A stretch of DNA of 64,000 nt from Pseudomonas crudilactis (GCF_013433315.1 NZ_WXVV01000030.1:21195-85194); one strand, 5' to 3'; positions 24,458 to 33,905 are shown, numbered from the stretch's first letter. A program made the numbers and translations. Notes: a model not told the origin generated them from the letters alone.

Positions 24458-24826
24458 GGAAGGTTGAGCTCCAGGCTTTGCGACAAAGTCGGTAATTGTA
24501 GCGGCGTCAGGTGCCGCCTGTCAGTTGCAGACTACGTCTATCTTCGCCGTTTGGACGAAATGTAGTGGTAACCATAAAAACCAGCCGTTTTTTTGTGGTT
24601 ATGTAGTGCCGAAACGCGGTGGTGTTACGGAGGGTTACAGACATCGTCTAACAGTCGTCGAAAAATTGACTGCGCTGAAAGCCCCGGATTTACTGGGCTT
24701 GAGAGAGGCGTAATTTTTTTGAACGGAATTTTGTTACCGATTTCGCGACAAGCGCGCATTGCTACAGGAGGTTGTCGGCGGCATAATGTAGCCCCTTTTT
24801 TCTGCCCCTACATGTGGAAGGTTACC
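24458..24826. other. 369-bp divergent intergenic region between mfd and gapB
   Basis: Carries the promoters of both divergent genes. The gapB promoter is identified at 24759-24787. The central part is AT-richer than its surroundings, with a TTTTTTT run near 24714. No small gene is supported: the short frames have no ribosome sites and read into the gapB leader. Confidence 0.6.
24759..24787 (+). promoter_or_regulatory. Sigma-70 promoter of gapB
   Basis: TTGCTA (24759-24764), 17-bp spacer, CATAAT (24782-24787), 40 bp before the GTG start. Confidence 0.6.
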
Positions 24827-26275
24827 GTGACTCAGAAGCCCGACCAGTGTCTTGGTGAATGGATCGACCGTGAAGCACTCGCAGAAGCGATGATTCCGCT
24901 TATCGGTCAGCTCTACCGCAATAACAACGTGGTGAGCTCGATCTATGGCCGCAGCCTGATCAACCAGTCTGTCATCGCGATTCTCAAAGCTCACCGCTTT
25001 GCGCGCCACCGTTCTTCCGATGACAGCGAACTCTCCGTCCACGAAACATTCCCGCTGCTCAAAGCCATGAGCGAGCTCAAGCTCGGCGCGGCTTCGGTAG
25101 ATCTGGGCAAGTTGGCGTTCAAATTCCGCAACGAAGGCAATGGCCGCAGCGCCGAGCAGTTCGTTCGTGAAGAAATGGCTGACGTGGTTGGCCAGCAAAA
25201 CGCTTCCGCACGTAAAGGCACCGACGTTGTGCTGTACGGCTTCGGTCGTATCGGCCGTCTGCTGGCGCGCATCCTGATCGAAAAAACCGGTGGTGGCGAC
25301 GGCCTGCGTCTGCGCGCCATCGTCGTGCGCAAAGGCGCCGAAAACGACCTGACCAAACGCGCCAGCCTGCTGCGTCGCGACTCGGTACATGGTTCGTTCA
25401 ACGGCACCATTACCATCGACGAAGAAAACAACACCATCACCGCCAACGGTAACCTGATCCAGGTGATCTACGCGAAGAACCCGACTGAAGTGGATTACAC
25501 CCAGTACGGCATCAAAGACGCGCTGCTGGTGGACAACACCGGTGTATGGCGTGACGCCGATGGCCTGGGCCAGCACTTGCAGTGCCCGGGTATCGACCGC
25601 GTCGTTCTGACCGCGCCTGGCAAAGGCAAGCTGAAGAACATCGTTCACGGCATCAACCACGGTGAAATCACCGCTGACGACAAGATCGTCTCCGCCGCTT
25701 CCTGCACCACCAACGCCATCGTGCCGGTGCTCAAAGCTGTGAATGACAAGTTCGGCATCATCAATGGTCACGTCGAAACCGTTCACTCGTACACCAACGA
25801 CCAGAACCTGATCGACAACTTCCACAAGGGCGATCGCCGTGGTCGTAGCGCCGCGCTGAACATGGTCATCACCGAGACCGGTGCTGCCACCGCTGCTGCC
25901 AAGGCCCTGCCTGAGCTGGCCGGCAAACTGACCGGTAACGCGATCCGTGTTCCAACGCCAAACGTGTCGATGGCCATTCTCAACCTGAACCTTGAGAAAG
26001 CCGCCACCCGTGAAGAGATGAACGAGTACCTGCGCTACATGGCGCTGCACTCTGATCTGCACAAGCAAATCGACTTCGTCAATTCGCAGGAAGTGGTTTC
26101 GACCGACTTCGTTGGCTCGCGCCACGCCGGTGTGGTCGACGCTGAAGCGACCATCGTGCAGGACAACCGCGTTGTTCTGTACGTCTGGTACGACAACGAG
26201 TTCGGTTACAGCTGCCAGGTTATCCGCGTGATGGAAGATATGGCTGATGTGAATCCGCCAGCGTTCCCGCGCTAA
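24827..26275 (+). CDS. gap: Glyceraldehyde-3-phosphate dehydrogenase, long GapB type
   Basis: 482 residues if read from GTG 24827, which has GGAAGG at 5-bp spacing; ATG 24812 gives 487 residues but lacks a ribosome site. An N-terminal helical extension of about 120 residues, typical of this pseudomonad subfamily, precedes the NAD-binding LYGFGRIGRLLARIL. The catalytic Cys is in SAASCTTNAIVPVLKA, and the C-terminal WYDNEFGYSCQV is diagnostic. It probably works in the gluconeogenic direction or as a second GAPDH beside the classical one; that role is inference. It has its own promoter and terminator. Confidence 0.93.
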   Translation: MTQKPDQCLGEWIDREALAEAMIPLIGQLYRNNNVVSSIYGRSLINQSVIAILKAHRFARHRSSDDSELSVHETFPLLKAMSELKLGAASVDLGKLAFKFRNEGNGRSAEQFVREEMADVVGQQNASARKGTDVVLYGFGRIGRLLARILIEKTGGGDGLRLRAIVVRKGAENDLTKRASLLRRDSVHGSFNGTITIDEENNTITANGNLIQVIYAKNPTEVDYTQYGIKDALLVDNTGVWRDADGLGQHLQCPGIDRVVLTAPGKGKLKNIVHGINHGEITADDKIVSAASCTTNAIVPVLKAVNDKFGIINGHVETVHSYTNDQNLIDNFHKGDRRGRSAALNMVITETGAATAAAKALPELAGKLTGNAIRVPTPNVSMAILNLNLEKAATREEMNEYLRYMALHSDLHKQIDFVNSQEVVSTDFVGSRHAGVVDAEATIVQDNRVVLYVWYDNEFGYSCQVIRVMEDMADVNPPAFPR

Positions 26276-26291
26276 GCGATAGCTGCACATG

Positions 26292-26327
26292 AAAACGCCC
26301 CGACCTAGGTCGGGGCGTTTTTGTTTG
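26292..26327 (+). terminator. Terminator of gapB
   Basis: 14-bp perfect stem AAAACGCCCCGACC/GGTCGGGGCGTTTT (26292-26305 with 26308-26321), then a T-run. Confidence 0.92.
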
Positions 26328-26360
26328 TGTGCCTTTTAGAGCTGTGTTGTCAGTGCTGAC

Positions 26361-26442
26361 CCTTCGCGAGCAAGCTCGCTCCCACACTGGATCTGTGGCG
26401 CTTAGAAAATCCCCTGTGGGAGCGAGCTTGCTCGCGAAAGCG
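26361..26442. repeat. REPIN, TTCGCGAGCAAGCTCGCTCC type
   Basis: Inverted pair: CCTTCGCGAGCAAGCTCGCT at the left and its complement at the right, with a 40-bp centre. The same family occurs at 35163, 38917 and 43281. Confidence 0.9.
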
Positions 26443-26444
26443 TC

Positions 26445-27746
26445 CTATCGAGCGCCGCCGGGTATGGCCGCCTGCGCCGTGCGCAGTTCATGTTTATTGC
26501 CACGGAACAACACCAGCGTCGCAATCAGCCCCAACACCGCCGCGCCACTCAGCCAGATCCCCGGCGCAGCCTTGTTATCCAGCACATGAATCAGATACGT
26601 ACACGCCGCCGGGGTAAACCCGCCAAACGTCGCCGTCGCCAGGCTATAGGCCAGCGAGAACCCGGTCGTACGCACTTCCACCGGCATGATCTCGGTCAGC
26701 GCCACCACCATCGCGCCGTTGTACGAGCCATACAGGAACGACAGCCACAACTCGACGATCAGCAAATGGCTGAAACTCGGGTTCGCCACCAGCCACGACA
26801 GCGCCGGATATGCGGTGAGAATCGCCAGAATCGTCGCCGCCAGCAGTAGGGGTTTACGTCCGATCTTGTCAGACACCGAACCCATCACCGGCAACCAGAA
26901 GAAGTTCGACAGACCGATACACACCGTCACCAGCAACGCATCGAAGTCCGACAAGTGCAGCTCAGCCTTGCCGAAGGTCGGGGTGTACGCGGTGATCAGG
27001 TAGAAAGACACCGTGGTCATCACTACCAGCGCCATGCCAGCGATGACGATGCCAAAGTTCTGACCAATCGAGCGGACAATTTCCCGCAGGGTAGGGCGGT
27101 GTTTTCTGGCCTGGAACTCTGGTGTTTCCTCCAGCGAGCGGCGAATGACGAAGATGACTGGCACAATCATGCAGCCGATCAGGAACGGCACGCGCCAGCC
27201 CCAGTCACCCATCTGTTCCGGACTCAGCCAATGATTGAGGCCGACGCCGAGCAAACCGGCGAAGACCACCGCTGCTTGCTGGCTCGCAGACTGCCAGCTG
27301 ACAAAGAAGCCCTTGCGGCCTGGTGTGGCGATTTCTGCCAGATAGACAGAGACACCGCCCAGCTCCACGCCAGCCGAAAAGCCTTGCAGCAAGCGACCGA
27401 ACAGTACGATCAGCGGCGCAGCGACACCAAGGGTGGCATAGCCCGGTACGCAGGCAATCAGCACCGTACCGGCAGCCATCAGCGCCAAGGTGATGATCAG
27501 TCCCTGACGACGGCCATGACGGTCGATGTAGGCGCCGAGGAAGATTGCCCCGAGCGGTCGCATCAGGAAGCCGGCGCCAAAAGTCGCCAGCGACAACATC
27601 AACGACGCGAAAGCGCTGTCAGTGGGGAAGAAGGTCTTGGCGATGGCTGTGGCGTAGAAGCCATAGACCATGAAGTCGAACATTTCGAGAAAGTTGCCGC
27701 TGACAACGCGAAAGATCGCTTTGCCTTTGCCCGTGGTGGAGGACAT
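26445..27746 (-). CDS. MFS transporter of the metabolite:H+ symporter group, CitA/TcuC (citrate) type
   Basis: 433 residues and 12 predicted membrane segments. It follows the enterobacterial CitA citrate-proton symporter closely: SGNFLEMFDFMVYGFYATAI at the start, GAYIDRHGRRQGL loop 2-3, GRLLQGFSAGVELGGVSVYL, and the late NGAMVVALTEIMPVEVRTTG. It therefore most likely imports citrate or a related tricarboxylate with protons across the inner membrane. It is divergent from apbE with a 90-bp gap. No adjacent catabolic gene narrows the substrate. The ribosome site is weak. Confidence 0.87.
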   Translation of the reverse strand: MSSTTGKGKAIFRVVSGNFLEMFDFMVYGFYATAIAKTFFPTDSAFASLMLSLATFGAGFLMRPLGAIFLGAYIDRHGRRQGLIITLALMAAGTVLIACVPGYATLGVAAPLIVLFGRLLQGFSAGVELGGVSVYLAEIATPGRKGFFVSWQSASQQAAVVFAGLLGVGLNHWLSPEQMGDWGWRVPFLIGCMIVPVIFVIRRSLEETPEFQARKHRPTLREIVRSIGQNFGIVIAGMALVVMTTVSFYLITAYTPTFGKAELHLSDFDALLVTVCIGLSNFFWLPVMGSVSDKIGRKPLLLAATILAILTAYPALSWLVANPSFSHLLIVELWLSFLYGSYNGAMVVALTEIMPVEVRTTGFSLAYSLATATFGGFTPAACTYLIHVLDNKAAPGIWLSGAAVLGLIATLVLFRGNKHELRTAQAAIPGGAR

Positions 27747-27836
27747 GTTCAGGTACTCACTATTGGATTTTGTATAAAGATGTTGCAGATCCTTTAATTC
27801 ATAATGGCCGCCGTGGTTTTACGGAGAGATGAATAA

Positions 27837-28853
27837 TTGTTCACTGGACGGTTGCTTGGGCTTGTGATTTTGGCTGGCCTATTGGCTGGCTGCGGCAATG
27901 GCGACTCCATGGAAAGCTTCGGCGGGCCGACCATGGGCAGCACGTATTCGCTCAAGTACGTGCGCCACGCCGGCATGCCTGAATCAGCGCATGTTCGCAG
28001 TGAAGTGGAGGGTATCCTCGGCGAAGTCGATCGGCAGTTATCCACCTATCGCAATGATTCGGACATCGAGCGCTTCAACGCTTTGCCCGCCAACAGCTGT
28101 CAGAAAATGCCTGGGTCGGTACTCGAATTGGTCCGCACAGGCGAACAGCTGTCAGTGCAAAGCGAAGGCTCCTACGACCTCACTGTCGAACCGCTGATGA
28201 ATCTCTGGGGATTCGGCCCGCAGGGGCGCGAAGAGAAAGTCCCTGGCGCCGCCGCACTCGCCGAGGCGATGTCGCGCGTCGGTCATCAGCACTTGCGCAT
28301 CAATGGCGATCAGTTGTGCAAAGACGCCGCCGTCGAAGTCGATTTCAACAGCATCGCTGCCGGTTATGCCGTCGACACTATCGCGGCGAGGCTCGACGCC
28401 ATGGGCATTCAAGACTACTTGGCTGAAGCCACAGGTGAATTAAAGGCCAAAGGCAGAAAACTCGACGGCTCACCCTGGCGCATCGCTTTGGAAGAACCCC
28501 GTGATGATCAACAGGTCGCCGAGCGCATCATCAATGTCGACGGCTACGGCGTTTCCACCTCCGGCGACTACCGCAACTATTTCCTGCAGGACGGTCGGCG
28601 CTATTCCCACACCTTTGATGCCCGCACGGGGGCACCGGTCCTACACAGCCTGGCGTCAGTCACGGTGATTCATCCTTCAGCGCTGATGGCCGATGGACTA
28701 TCGACGTTGTTGCTGATTCTTGGCCCGGAAAGGGCGTGGGACTATGCCGAAAAACATGAGATTGGTGCATTCTTTGTGATTCGTGCCGATACAGGTTTTG
28801 TCGTCCGCACCAACACGGCTTTCGAACGCCTCAGTGGCAAGAAAACTGACTGA
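27837..28853 (+). CDS. apbE: FAD:protein FMN transferase ApbE (lipoprotein)
   Basis: 338 residues. The N-terminal lipobox LLAGC (Cys19) predicts a lipoprotein. ApbE motifs: GPTMGSTYSLKY, VDRQLSTYRNDSDIERFN, VDFNSIAAGYAVDTIA and the Mg-binding THTFDARTGAPV-like segment (SHTFDARTGAPV). ApbE attaches FMN covalently to threonines of NqrB/NqrC and RnfD/RnfG. The start is TTG 27837, with GGAGAG eight bases upstream; an ATG at 27829 is out of frame. It is followed 197 bp later by sthA. Confidence 0.92.
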   Translation: MFTGRLLGLVILAGLLAGCGNGDSMESFGGPTMGSTYSLKYVRHAGMPESAHVRSEVEGILGEVDRQLSTYRNDSDIERFNALPANSCQKMPGSVLELVRTGEQLSVQSEGSYDLTVEPLMNLWGFGPQGREEKVPGAAALAEAMSRVGHQHLRINGDQLCKDAAVEVDFNSIAAGYAVDTIAARLDAMGIQDYLAEATGELKAKGRKLDGSPWRIALEEPRDDQQVAERIINVDGYGVSTSGDYRNYFLQDGRRYSHTFDARTGAPVLHSLASVTVIHPSALMADGLSTLLLILGPERAWDYAEKHEIGAFFVIRADTGFVVRTNTAFERLSGKKTD

Positions 28854-29050
28854 GAACAATACGAAAGCTGGCGTTGTAGTGCAGGCAAAAGTAGCCTACG
28901 ACGCGACCAAGGGTTAATGTGCGCGGCGTTGACGCTTCTATAGACTGTGTCCGGGTTCTTGATTGACCCCCAATTGTTCCTTCGCGCCGCCGTTCGGCGT
29001 GATTTAGCCGCCGGTGCTGCTGGCACCGCGGCCTGTTCTGAGGAGTACGC

Positions 29051-30445
29051 ATGGCTGTCTACAACTACGACGTGGTGGTACTGGGTTCCGGCCCGGCGGG
29101 AGAAGGCGCGGCAATGAACGCCGCCAAAGCAGGGCGCAAGGTCGCGATGGTCGACAGCCGTCGCCAGGTCGGCGGCAACTGCACCCACCTCGGCACCATC
29201 CCGTCCAAGGCACTGCGTCATTCGGTGCGGCAGATCATGCAGTTCAACACCAATCCCATGTTCCGGGCGATCGGCGAGCCACGCTGGTTCTCCTTCCCGG
29301 ACGTGTTGAAAAGCGCCGAAAAGGTTATTTCCAAACAAGTCGCTTCGCGTACCGGCTACTACGCCCGTAACCGCGTCGACGTGTTCTTCGGCACCGGCAG
29401 CTTCGCCGACGAGCAAACCATCGAAGTGGTCTGCGCCAACGGCGTGGTCGAGAAACTGGTGGCCAAGCACATCATCATCGCCACCGGCTCGCGCCCGTAT
29501 CGCCCGGCGGACATCGATTTCCACCACCCGCGTATCTACGATAGCGACACCATCCTCAGCCTCAATCACACCCCGCGCAAACTGATCGTTTACGGCGCCG
29601 GCGTGATCGGTTGCGAATACGCCTCGATTTTCAGCGGTCTGGGTGTATTGGTTGAGCTGGTCGACAACCGTGGTCAGTTGCTGAGCTTCCTCGACTCGGA
29701 AATCTCCCAGGCGTTGAGCTACCACTTCAGCAACAACAACATCACCGTGCGCCACAACGAAGATTATGATCGCGTTGAAGGCGTCGATAACGGCGTGATC
29801 CTGCACCTCAAGTCCGGCAAGAAGATCAAGGCCGACGCCTTGCTCTGGTGCAACGGCCGCACCGGTAACACCGATCAGTTGGGTCTGGAAAACATCGGCG
29901 TCAAGGTCAACAGCCGTGGTCAGATCGAGGTCGACGAGGCTTACCGCACCTGCGTGCCGAACATCTACGGTGCCGGTGACGTGATCGGCTGGCCGAGCCT
30001 GGCCAGTGCCGCCCACGACCAGGGCCGTTCGGCCGCTGGCAGCATCGTTGATAACGGTAGCTGGCGCTTTGTGAATGACGTGCCGACCGGCATTTACACC
30101 ATTCCGGAGATCAGCTCGATCGGCAAGAACGAGCAGGAACTGACTCAGGCCAAAGTGCCTTACGAAGTCGGCAAGGCGTTCTTCAAGAGCATGGCGCGTG
30201 CACAGATCGCCGGCGAGCCGCAAGGCATGCTGAAGATTCTGTTCCACCGTGAAACCCTGGAAGTGCTGGGCGTTCACTGCTTCGGTTATCAGGCGTCGGA
30301 GATCGTCCACATCGGTCAGGCGATCATGAGCCAGCCGGGCGAGTTGAACACGCTGAAGTACTTCGTCAACACCACGTTCAACTACCCGACCATGGCCGAA
30401 GCCTATCGGGTAGCGGCGTACGACGGCCTCAACCGGCTTTTTTGA
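29051..30445 (+). CDS. sthA: Soluble pyridine nucleotide transhydrogenase
   Basis: 464 residues, the usual length. FAD-binding GSGPAGEGAAMNAAKAG at the N-terminus; in the place of the redox CxxxxC of related disulfide reductases it has GGNCTHLGTIPSK, where the second Cys is Thr, which is diagnostic for transhydrogenase. The NAD site VYGAGVIGCEYASIF and the second FAD motif IYGAGDVIGWPSLASAAHDQG follow. The flavoprotein re-oxidises NADPH with NAD+. GAGGAG precedes the ATG. The stop converges on the glycerophosphodiesterase gene. Confidence 0.97.
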   Translation: MAVYNYDVVVLGSGPAGEGAAMNAAKAGRKVAMVDSRRQVGGNCTHLGTIPSKALRHSVRQIMQFNTNPMFRAIGEPRWFSFPDVLKSAEKVISKQVASRTGYYARNRVDVFFGTGSFADEQTIEVVCANGVVEKLVAKHIIIATGSRPYRPADIDFHHPRIYDSDTILSLNHTPRKLIVYGAGVIGCEYASIFSGLGVLVELVDNRGQLLSFLDSEISQALSYHFSNNNITVRHNEDYDRVEGVDNGVILHLKSGKKIKADALLWCNGRTGNTDQLGLENIGVKVNSRGQIEVDEAYRTCVPNIYGAGDVIGWPSLASAAHDQGRSAAGSIVDNGSWRFVNDVPTGIYTIPEISSIGKNEQELTQAKVPYEVGKAFFKSMARAQIAGEPQGMLKILFHRETLEVLGVHCFGYQASEIVHIGQAIMSQPGELNTLKYFVNTTFNYPTMAEAYRVAAYDGLNRLF

Positions 30446-30449
30446 CGGG

Positions 30450-30480
30450 CTCCGGCCGGTGGCCTGAGCCGGCCGGGGAG
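30450..30480. terminator. GC-rich hairpin between convergent genes
   Basis: Stem CCGGCCGG with CCGGCCGG (30452-30459, 30469-30476), flanked by CTCC/GGAG, in the 42-bp gap between the sthA stop and the minus-strand phosphodiesterase stop. There is no T-run, so terminator function is uncertain. Confidence 0.4.
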
Positions 30481-30487
30481 ACCGATT

Positions 30488-31210
30488 TCAGCAATTCTCG
30501 AGCGTGGCAGTGGCCAAACCGGGAAAGTCTGTAATCAGGCTGTCAACGCCGAAGTCGGCGAGCCTGCGCATCAGCGCAGGTTCGTTGACGGTCCACACCG
30601 ACACATGCAGCCCTTGACGCTGCGCCTTCTGCAGGCGTTCCGGCGTACACAGGGTCCAGTTCAGCGCAAGAATCTCACAGCCATAGCTCGCCGCGACCTT
30701 CAACGGGTCGAGCCAGGCGTATTCGGCGACCAGTCCGCGCGACACGTCCGGCACCAGATCCAGCGCCGCTTTCAACACTTCCCGCGAACTCGAGGTGATC
30801 GTCACCTTGTCGAGCAGACCATGGCGCTGGGCCATTTCACGAATCGCCAGCACGGTGGTTGCCGCGCGGGTGCGTGAAGCGCTTTTGACCTCCAGCTGCC
30901 AATGCTCGAAATCACATTTCTCGAACAGTTCTTCCAGCGTCGGAATCGGGCACGGCTTGATCCAGCCCGGACCACCCTTGCGCGCGTCGTACGTCACCAG
31001 TTCGGCGGCGGTGTGTTCAACGACTTTGCCGCGGCGTTCCGTGGTGCGTTTGAGGGTCGGGTCGTGGATGACCATCAACTCGCCGTCCTTGGACAGGTGC
31101 AGATCGAGTTCGCAGCGGCGCACGCCGTGCTTGAGACATTCCTGAAAACTGCTCAGGGTGTTTTCCGGTGCTTCGCCCTTGGCGCCGCGGTGGCCGTAGA
31201 TGAGGGTCAC
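30488..31210 (-). CDS. Cytoplasmic glycerophosphodiester phosphodiesterase
   Basis: A 240-residue GDPD-family TIM barrel without a signal peptide, so cytoplasmic (UgpQ-like). Metal and catalytic residues are in YGHRGAKGEAPENTL and ELDLHLSKDGELMVIHDPTL (two His, two Glu, one Asp). It hydrolyses glycerophosphodiesters to glycerol-3-phosphate and alcohol. The start is GTG 31210, with AAGGAAG upstream. It lies 14 bp after the PilZ gene in the same direction; the pairing is also seen in P. aeruginosa (from memory). Confidence 0.92.
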   Translation of the reverse strand: MTLIYGHRGAKGEAPENTLSSFQECLKHGVRRCELDLHLSKDGELMVIHDPTLKRTTERRGKVVEHTAAELVTYDARKGGPGWIKPCPIPTLEELFEKCDFEHWQLEVKSASRTRAATTVLAIREMAQRHGLLDKVTITSSSREVLKAALDLVPDVSRGLVAEYAWLDPLKVAASYGCEILALNWTLCTPERLQKAQRQGLHVSVWTVNEPALMRRLADFGVDSLITDFPGLATATLENC

Positions 31211-31224
31211 GGTTCTTCCTTAAA

Positions 31225-31806
31225 TTAAATGCCTGATTCGTTCTGTTCGCGGGCCAGACGTCGTTCCTGAGCCTGCTTCTGCAAGATATAGCGGGCGAGC
31301 AACTGGCGCTGGGCATCGGTCAAGTGTTCGAACTCGGTGCCGACGTCATAACCCTCGCCCTTGCGGTCGCAATGGGTGACGCGGGCGCGCAGCAGCAGGC
31401 CCAGCGCTTGCGGCATCAATACCAGTTTCACCGACAGGTGTGCGCCAGTGGCAATCGGCGTCGGGTACTGAAAGTCGATTCCACCCTCGGAGATGATCAC
31501 CGGTTGCGGCTCGCCGATATGGCCGAGCACGGTCAGGGCGACCACCTGACTGAGCAGGTCAATGCGCTTGTTCTGGGATTTCAGGAACGCGGCGATGGCC
31601 CGATCGCGCTCGCTGATCTGGCGCAACAAGTGCTGCGACTCGAATTCGCTCAGGTGCAGTTCGCTGAGCAGATTGAAGAGTGGGGAAGCATCCTGCAACA
31701 CTTCCTGGCCTGCGGCTTCGGGAGCGGACAGGGGCCGAATTTCCAGTGCGATCGTGTCCTCGATACGGTAGTATTCGCGGCGATCTTCTTCATCTAATGT
31801 CGACAT
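31225..31806 (-). CDS. PilZ-domain protein (probable c-di-GMP sensor)
   Basis: 193 residues, soluble. The N-terminus contains DRREYYRIED, an RxxxR-type c-di-GMP-binding motif followed by the beta strand of PilZ proteins. A helical middle segment (about residues 45-95) precedes a beta-rich part with PVIISEGGIDFQYP, in which the usual D/N-x-S-x-x-G motif is modified (IISEGGI). Binding of c-di-GMP is therefore plausible but not certain. It is the first gene of a pair with the phosphodiesterase and is divergent from lolC (94 bp). Confidence 0.75.
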   Translation of the reverse strand: MSTLDEEDRREYYRIEDTIALEIRPLSAPEAAGQEVLQDASPLFNLLSELHLSEFESQHLLRQISERDRAIAAFLKSQNKRIDLLSQVVALTVLGHIGEPQPVIISEGGIDFQYPTPIATGAHLSVKLVLMPQALGLLLRARVTHCDRKGEGYDVGTEFEHLTDAQRQLLARYILQKQAQERRLAREQNESGI

Positions 31807-31900
31807 GGCGAACCCATGGTAGCGGCGGTGGTCTGAGTGTAAAGCTGGTTATCGACCCCCGCCACAAGGACGTTCCTTTTCCCTCCGAACAAGCCCCGAC

Positions 31901-33151
31901 ATGTTCAGACCTCTCTTCGTATTTATCGGCACGCGTTATACCCGTGCAAAGCGTCGCAATCATTTTGTGTCATTCATTTCCCTGACTTCGATGATCGGGC
32001 TCGCCCTTGGCGTGGTCGTGATGATCGTCGTGCTGTCGGTGATGAATGGCTTCGATCATGAGATGCGCACCCGCGTGCTGGGCATGGTGCCCCACGCGAC
32101 CATTGAATCCACTGAGCCGATCAACGATTGGCAAAGCCTGGCGACCCAGGTCAAACAGAACCCGCAGGTGACGGCGGTAGCGCCGTTCACGCAAATGCAG
32201 GGCCTGCTGACCAATAACGGTCAGGTGTCCAAGGTGTTGCTCAACGCCATCGACCCTGCGCTCGAGCGCAATGTGTCGATCATCGACAACTTCATGAAGC
32301 AGGGCAAACTCGACGATCTGACGCCGGGCAGCTTCGGTATCGTGATTGGCGACAAGGCCGCGACCAAGCTCGGCGTGGGCATCGGTGACAAAGTCACCTT
32401 TGTTGCGCCGGAGGTCAGTGTGACCCCGGCCGGGATGTTCCCGCGCATGAAGCGCTTCACCGTTGTGGGCATTTTCCATGTCGGCGCCGGCGAGCTCGAT
32501 GGTTATCTGGGTGTGACCAACCTGCAGGATCTGGCGAAGATGCACCGCTGGAAGCCTGATCAGGTGCAGGGCATCCGCCTGAAGTTCGACGACCTGTTCC
32601 AGGCGCCGCGTGTGGCATGGAACATTGCCCAGCAACTCGGCGAAGACCATTACTACGCCCGTGACTGGACGCGCACCCACGGCAATCTGTATCAGGCAAT
32701 CCGTATGGAAAAAGCCATGATCGGCCTGCTGTTGCTGCTGATCGTCGCCGTCGCAGCGTTCAACATCATTTCCACGCTGGTGATGGTGGTCAACGACAAG
32801 AAGGGCGACATCGCCATTTTGCGCACCTTGGGCGCGACGCCGGGCACGATCATGCGCACGTTCATGGTGCAAGGCACGGTGATCGGCGTGGTCGGTACGG
32901 CGATTGGCGCGGTGCTCGGGATTCTCGCCGCGCTTAACGTCAGCGCGGCGATTTCGGCACTGGAAGGCCTGATCGGCCACAAATTCCTTAATGCTGACGT
33001 GTATTTCATTGATTATCTTCCGTCGCAGGTGCAGAGCCAGGATGTGGTCATGGTCTGTGCGGCGGCGTTGGTTCTGAGTTTCCTCGCCACCCTGTATCCC
33101 GCCTGGCGTGCCGCGCGCACCCAGCCGGCGGAGGCGCTACGTTATGAGTGA
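31901..33151 (+). CDS. lolC: Lipoprotein-releasing ABC transporter permease LolC
   Basis: 416 residues with four membrane segments: one N-terminal (about 25-50), then three in the last 140 residues around a large periplasmic domain. The MFRPLFVFIGTRYTRAKRRN start, SMIGLALGVVVMIVVLSVMNGF and the C-terminal PAWRAARTQPAEALRYE are LolC/E signatures. With LolD and LolE it extracts lipoproteins from the inner membrane to LolA. The stop overlaps the lolD start. It is strongly similar to lolE downstream, so the two are ancient paralogues. Confidence 0.95.
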   Translation: MFRPLFVFIGTRYTRAKRRNHFVSFISLTSMIGLALGVVVMIVVLSVMNGFDHEMRTRVLGMVPHATIESTEPINDWQSLATQVKQNPQVTAVAPFTQMQGLLTNNGQVSKVLLNAIDPALERNVSIIDNFMKQGKLDDLTPGSFGIVIGDKAATKLGVGIGDKVTFVAPEVSVTPAGMFPRMKRFTVVGIFHVGAGELDGYLGVTNLQDLAKMHRWKPDQVQGIRLKFDDLFQAPRVAWNIAQQLGEDHYYARDWTRTHGNLYQAIRMEKAMIGLLLLLIVAVAAFNIISTLVMVVNDKKGDIAILRTLGATPGTIMRTFMVQGTVIGVVGTAIGAVLGILAALNVSAAISALEGLIGHKFLNADVYFIDYLPSQVQSQDVVMVCAAALVLSFLATLYPAWRAARTQPAEALRYE

Positions 33152-33842
33152 GTCGGGCATGAGTGAACAAGCAATCTTGAGCTGCCGCAACCTGGGCAAA
33201 TCCTACGAGGAAGGCCCGGAATCGGTAGAAGTACTCGCCGGCCTGCAACTGGAGTTGCACCCGGGCGAGCGTGTCGCGATCGTCGGCACTTCGGGTTCGG
33301 GCAAAAGTACTTTGCTCAACCTGCTCGGCGGCCTCGATACGCCAACCAAGGGCAGCGTCTGGCTCGACGGTGAAGAACTGTCGGCGCTGAGCGAGAAGAA
33401 ACGTGGCCTGCTGCGTAACCGTTCGCTCGGTTTCGTCTACCAGTTCCACCACTTGCTGCCGGAATTCACTGCGCTGGAAAACGTCTGCATGCCGCTGCTG
33501 ATCGGCAAGACACCGATTCCGGAAGCCCGTCAGCGTGCCACGGCACTGCTGGAGCGCGTCGGCCTCGGTCATCGCCTGGAGCACAAACCGGCGGAACTGT
33601 CCGGTGGTGAACGTCAACGTGTGGCCATCGCCCGTGCTTTGGTGAACAAGCCGGGTCTGGTGATGCTCGATGAGCCAACCGGCAACCTCGACTCCCACAC
33701 CGCGCAAGGCATTCAGGATTTGATGCTGGAACTCAGCACCTCGATGCGCACGGCGTTCCTGGTGGTGACCCACGACATGAACCTGGCCCGCCAGATGGAT
33801 CGCGTACTGCACCTGCAAGAAGGTCGCCTCACGCCTATCTGA
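33144..33842 (+). CDS. lolD: Lipoprotein-releasing system ATP-binding protein LolD
   Basis: 232 residues from ATG 33144, which overlaps the lolC stop and has GGAGG upstream; ATG 33159 would give 227 residues, the length I recall in P. aeruginosa. MacB/LolD-type ABC ATPase: Walker A GTSGSGKSTLLNL, Q-loop VYQFHHLLPEF, signature LSGGERQRVAIARAL, Walker B LVMLDEPTGNLD, H-loop VVTHD. It powers LolCE. A perfect-stem terminator follows directly after its stop. Confidence 0.95.
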   Translation: MSESGMSEQAILSCRNLGKSYEEGPESVEVLAGLQLELHPGERVAIVGTSGSGKSTLLNLLGGLDTPTKGSVWLDGEELSALSEKKRGLLRNRSLGFVYQFHHLLPEFTALENVCMPLLIGKTPIPEARQRATALLERVGLGHRLEHKPAELSGGERQRVAIARALVNKPGLVMLDEPTGNLDSHTAQGIQDLMLELSTSMRTAFLVVTHDMNLARQMDRVLHLQEGRLTPI

Positions 33843-33851
33843 TTGGCTGAA

Positions 33852-33890
33852 ACCCGACGCCGGAAACGGCGTCGGGTCTTTTATTTTTAT
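33852..33890 (+). terminator. Terminator between lolD and lolE
   Basis: 11-bp perfect stem ACCCGACGCCG/CGGCGTCGGGT (33852-33862 with 33867-33877), a GAAA tetraloop, then CTTTTATTTTTA. It ends about 15 bp before the lolE start, so it would limit read-through inside the lol operon. Confidence 0.8.
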
Positions 33891-33905
33891 ACGGTGCCCC
33901 AGCGA

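Noticed and set aside
24734..26290. 518-residue minus-strand frame over gapB
   Set aside because: Shadow frame of a GC-rich gene.
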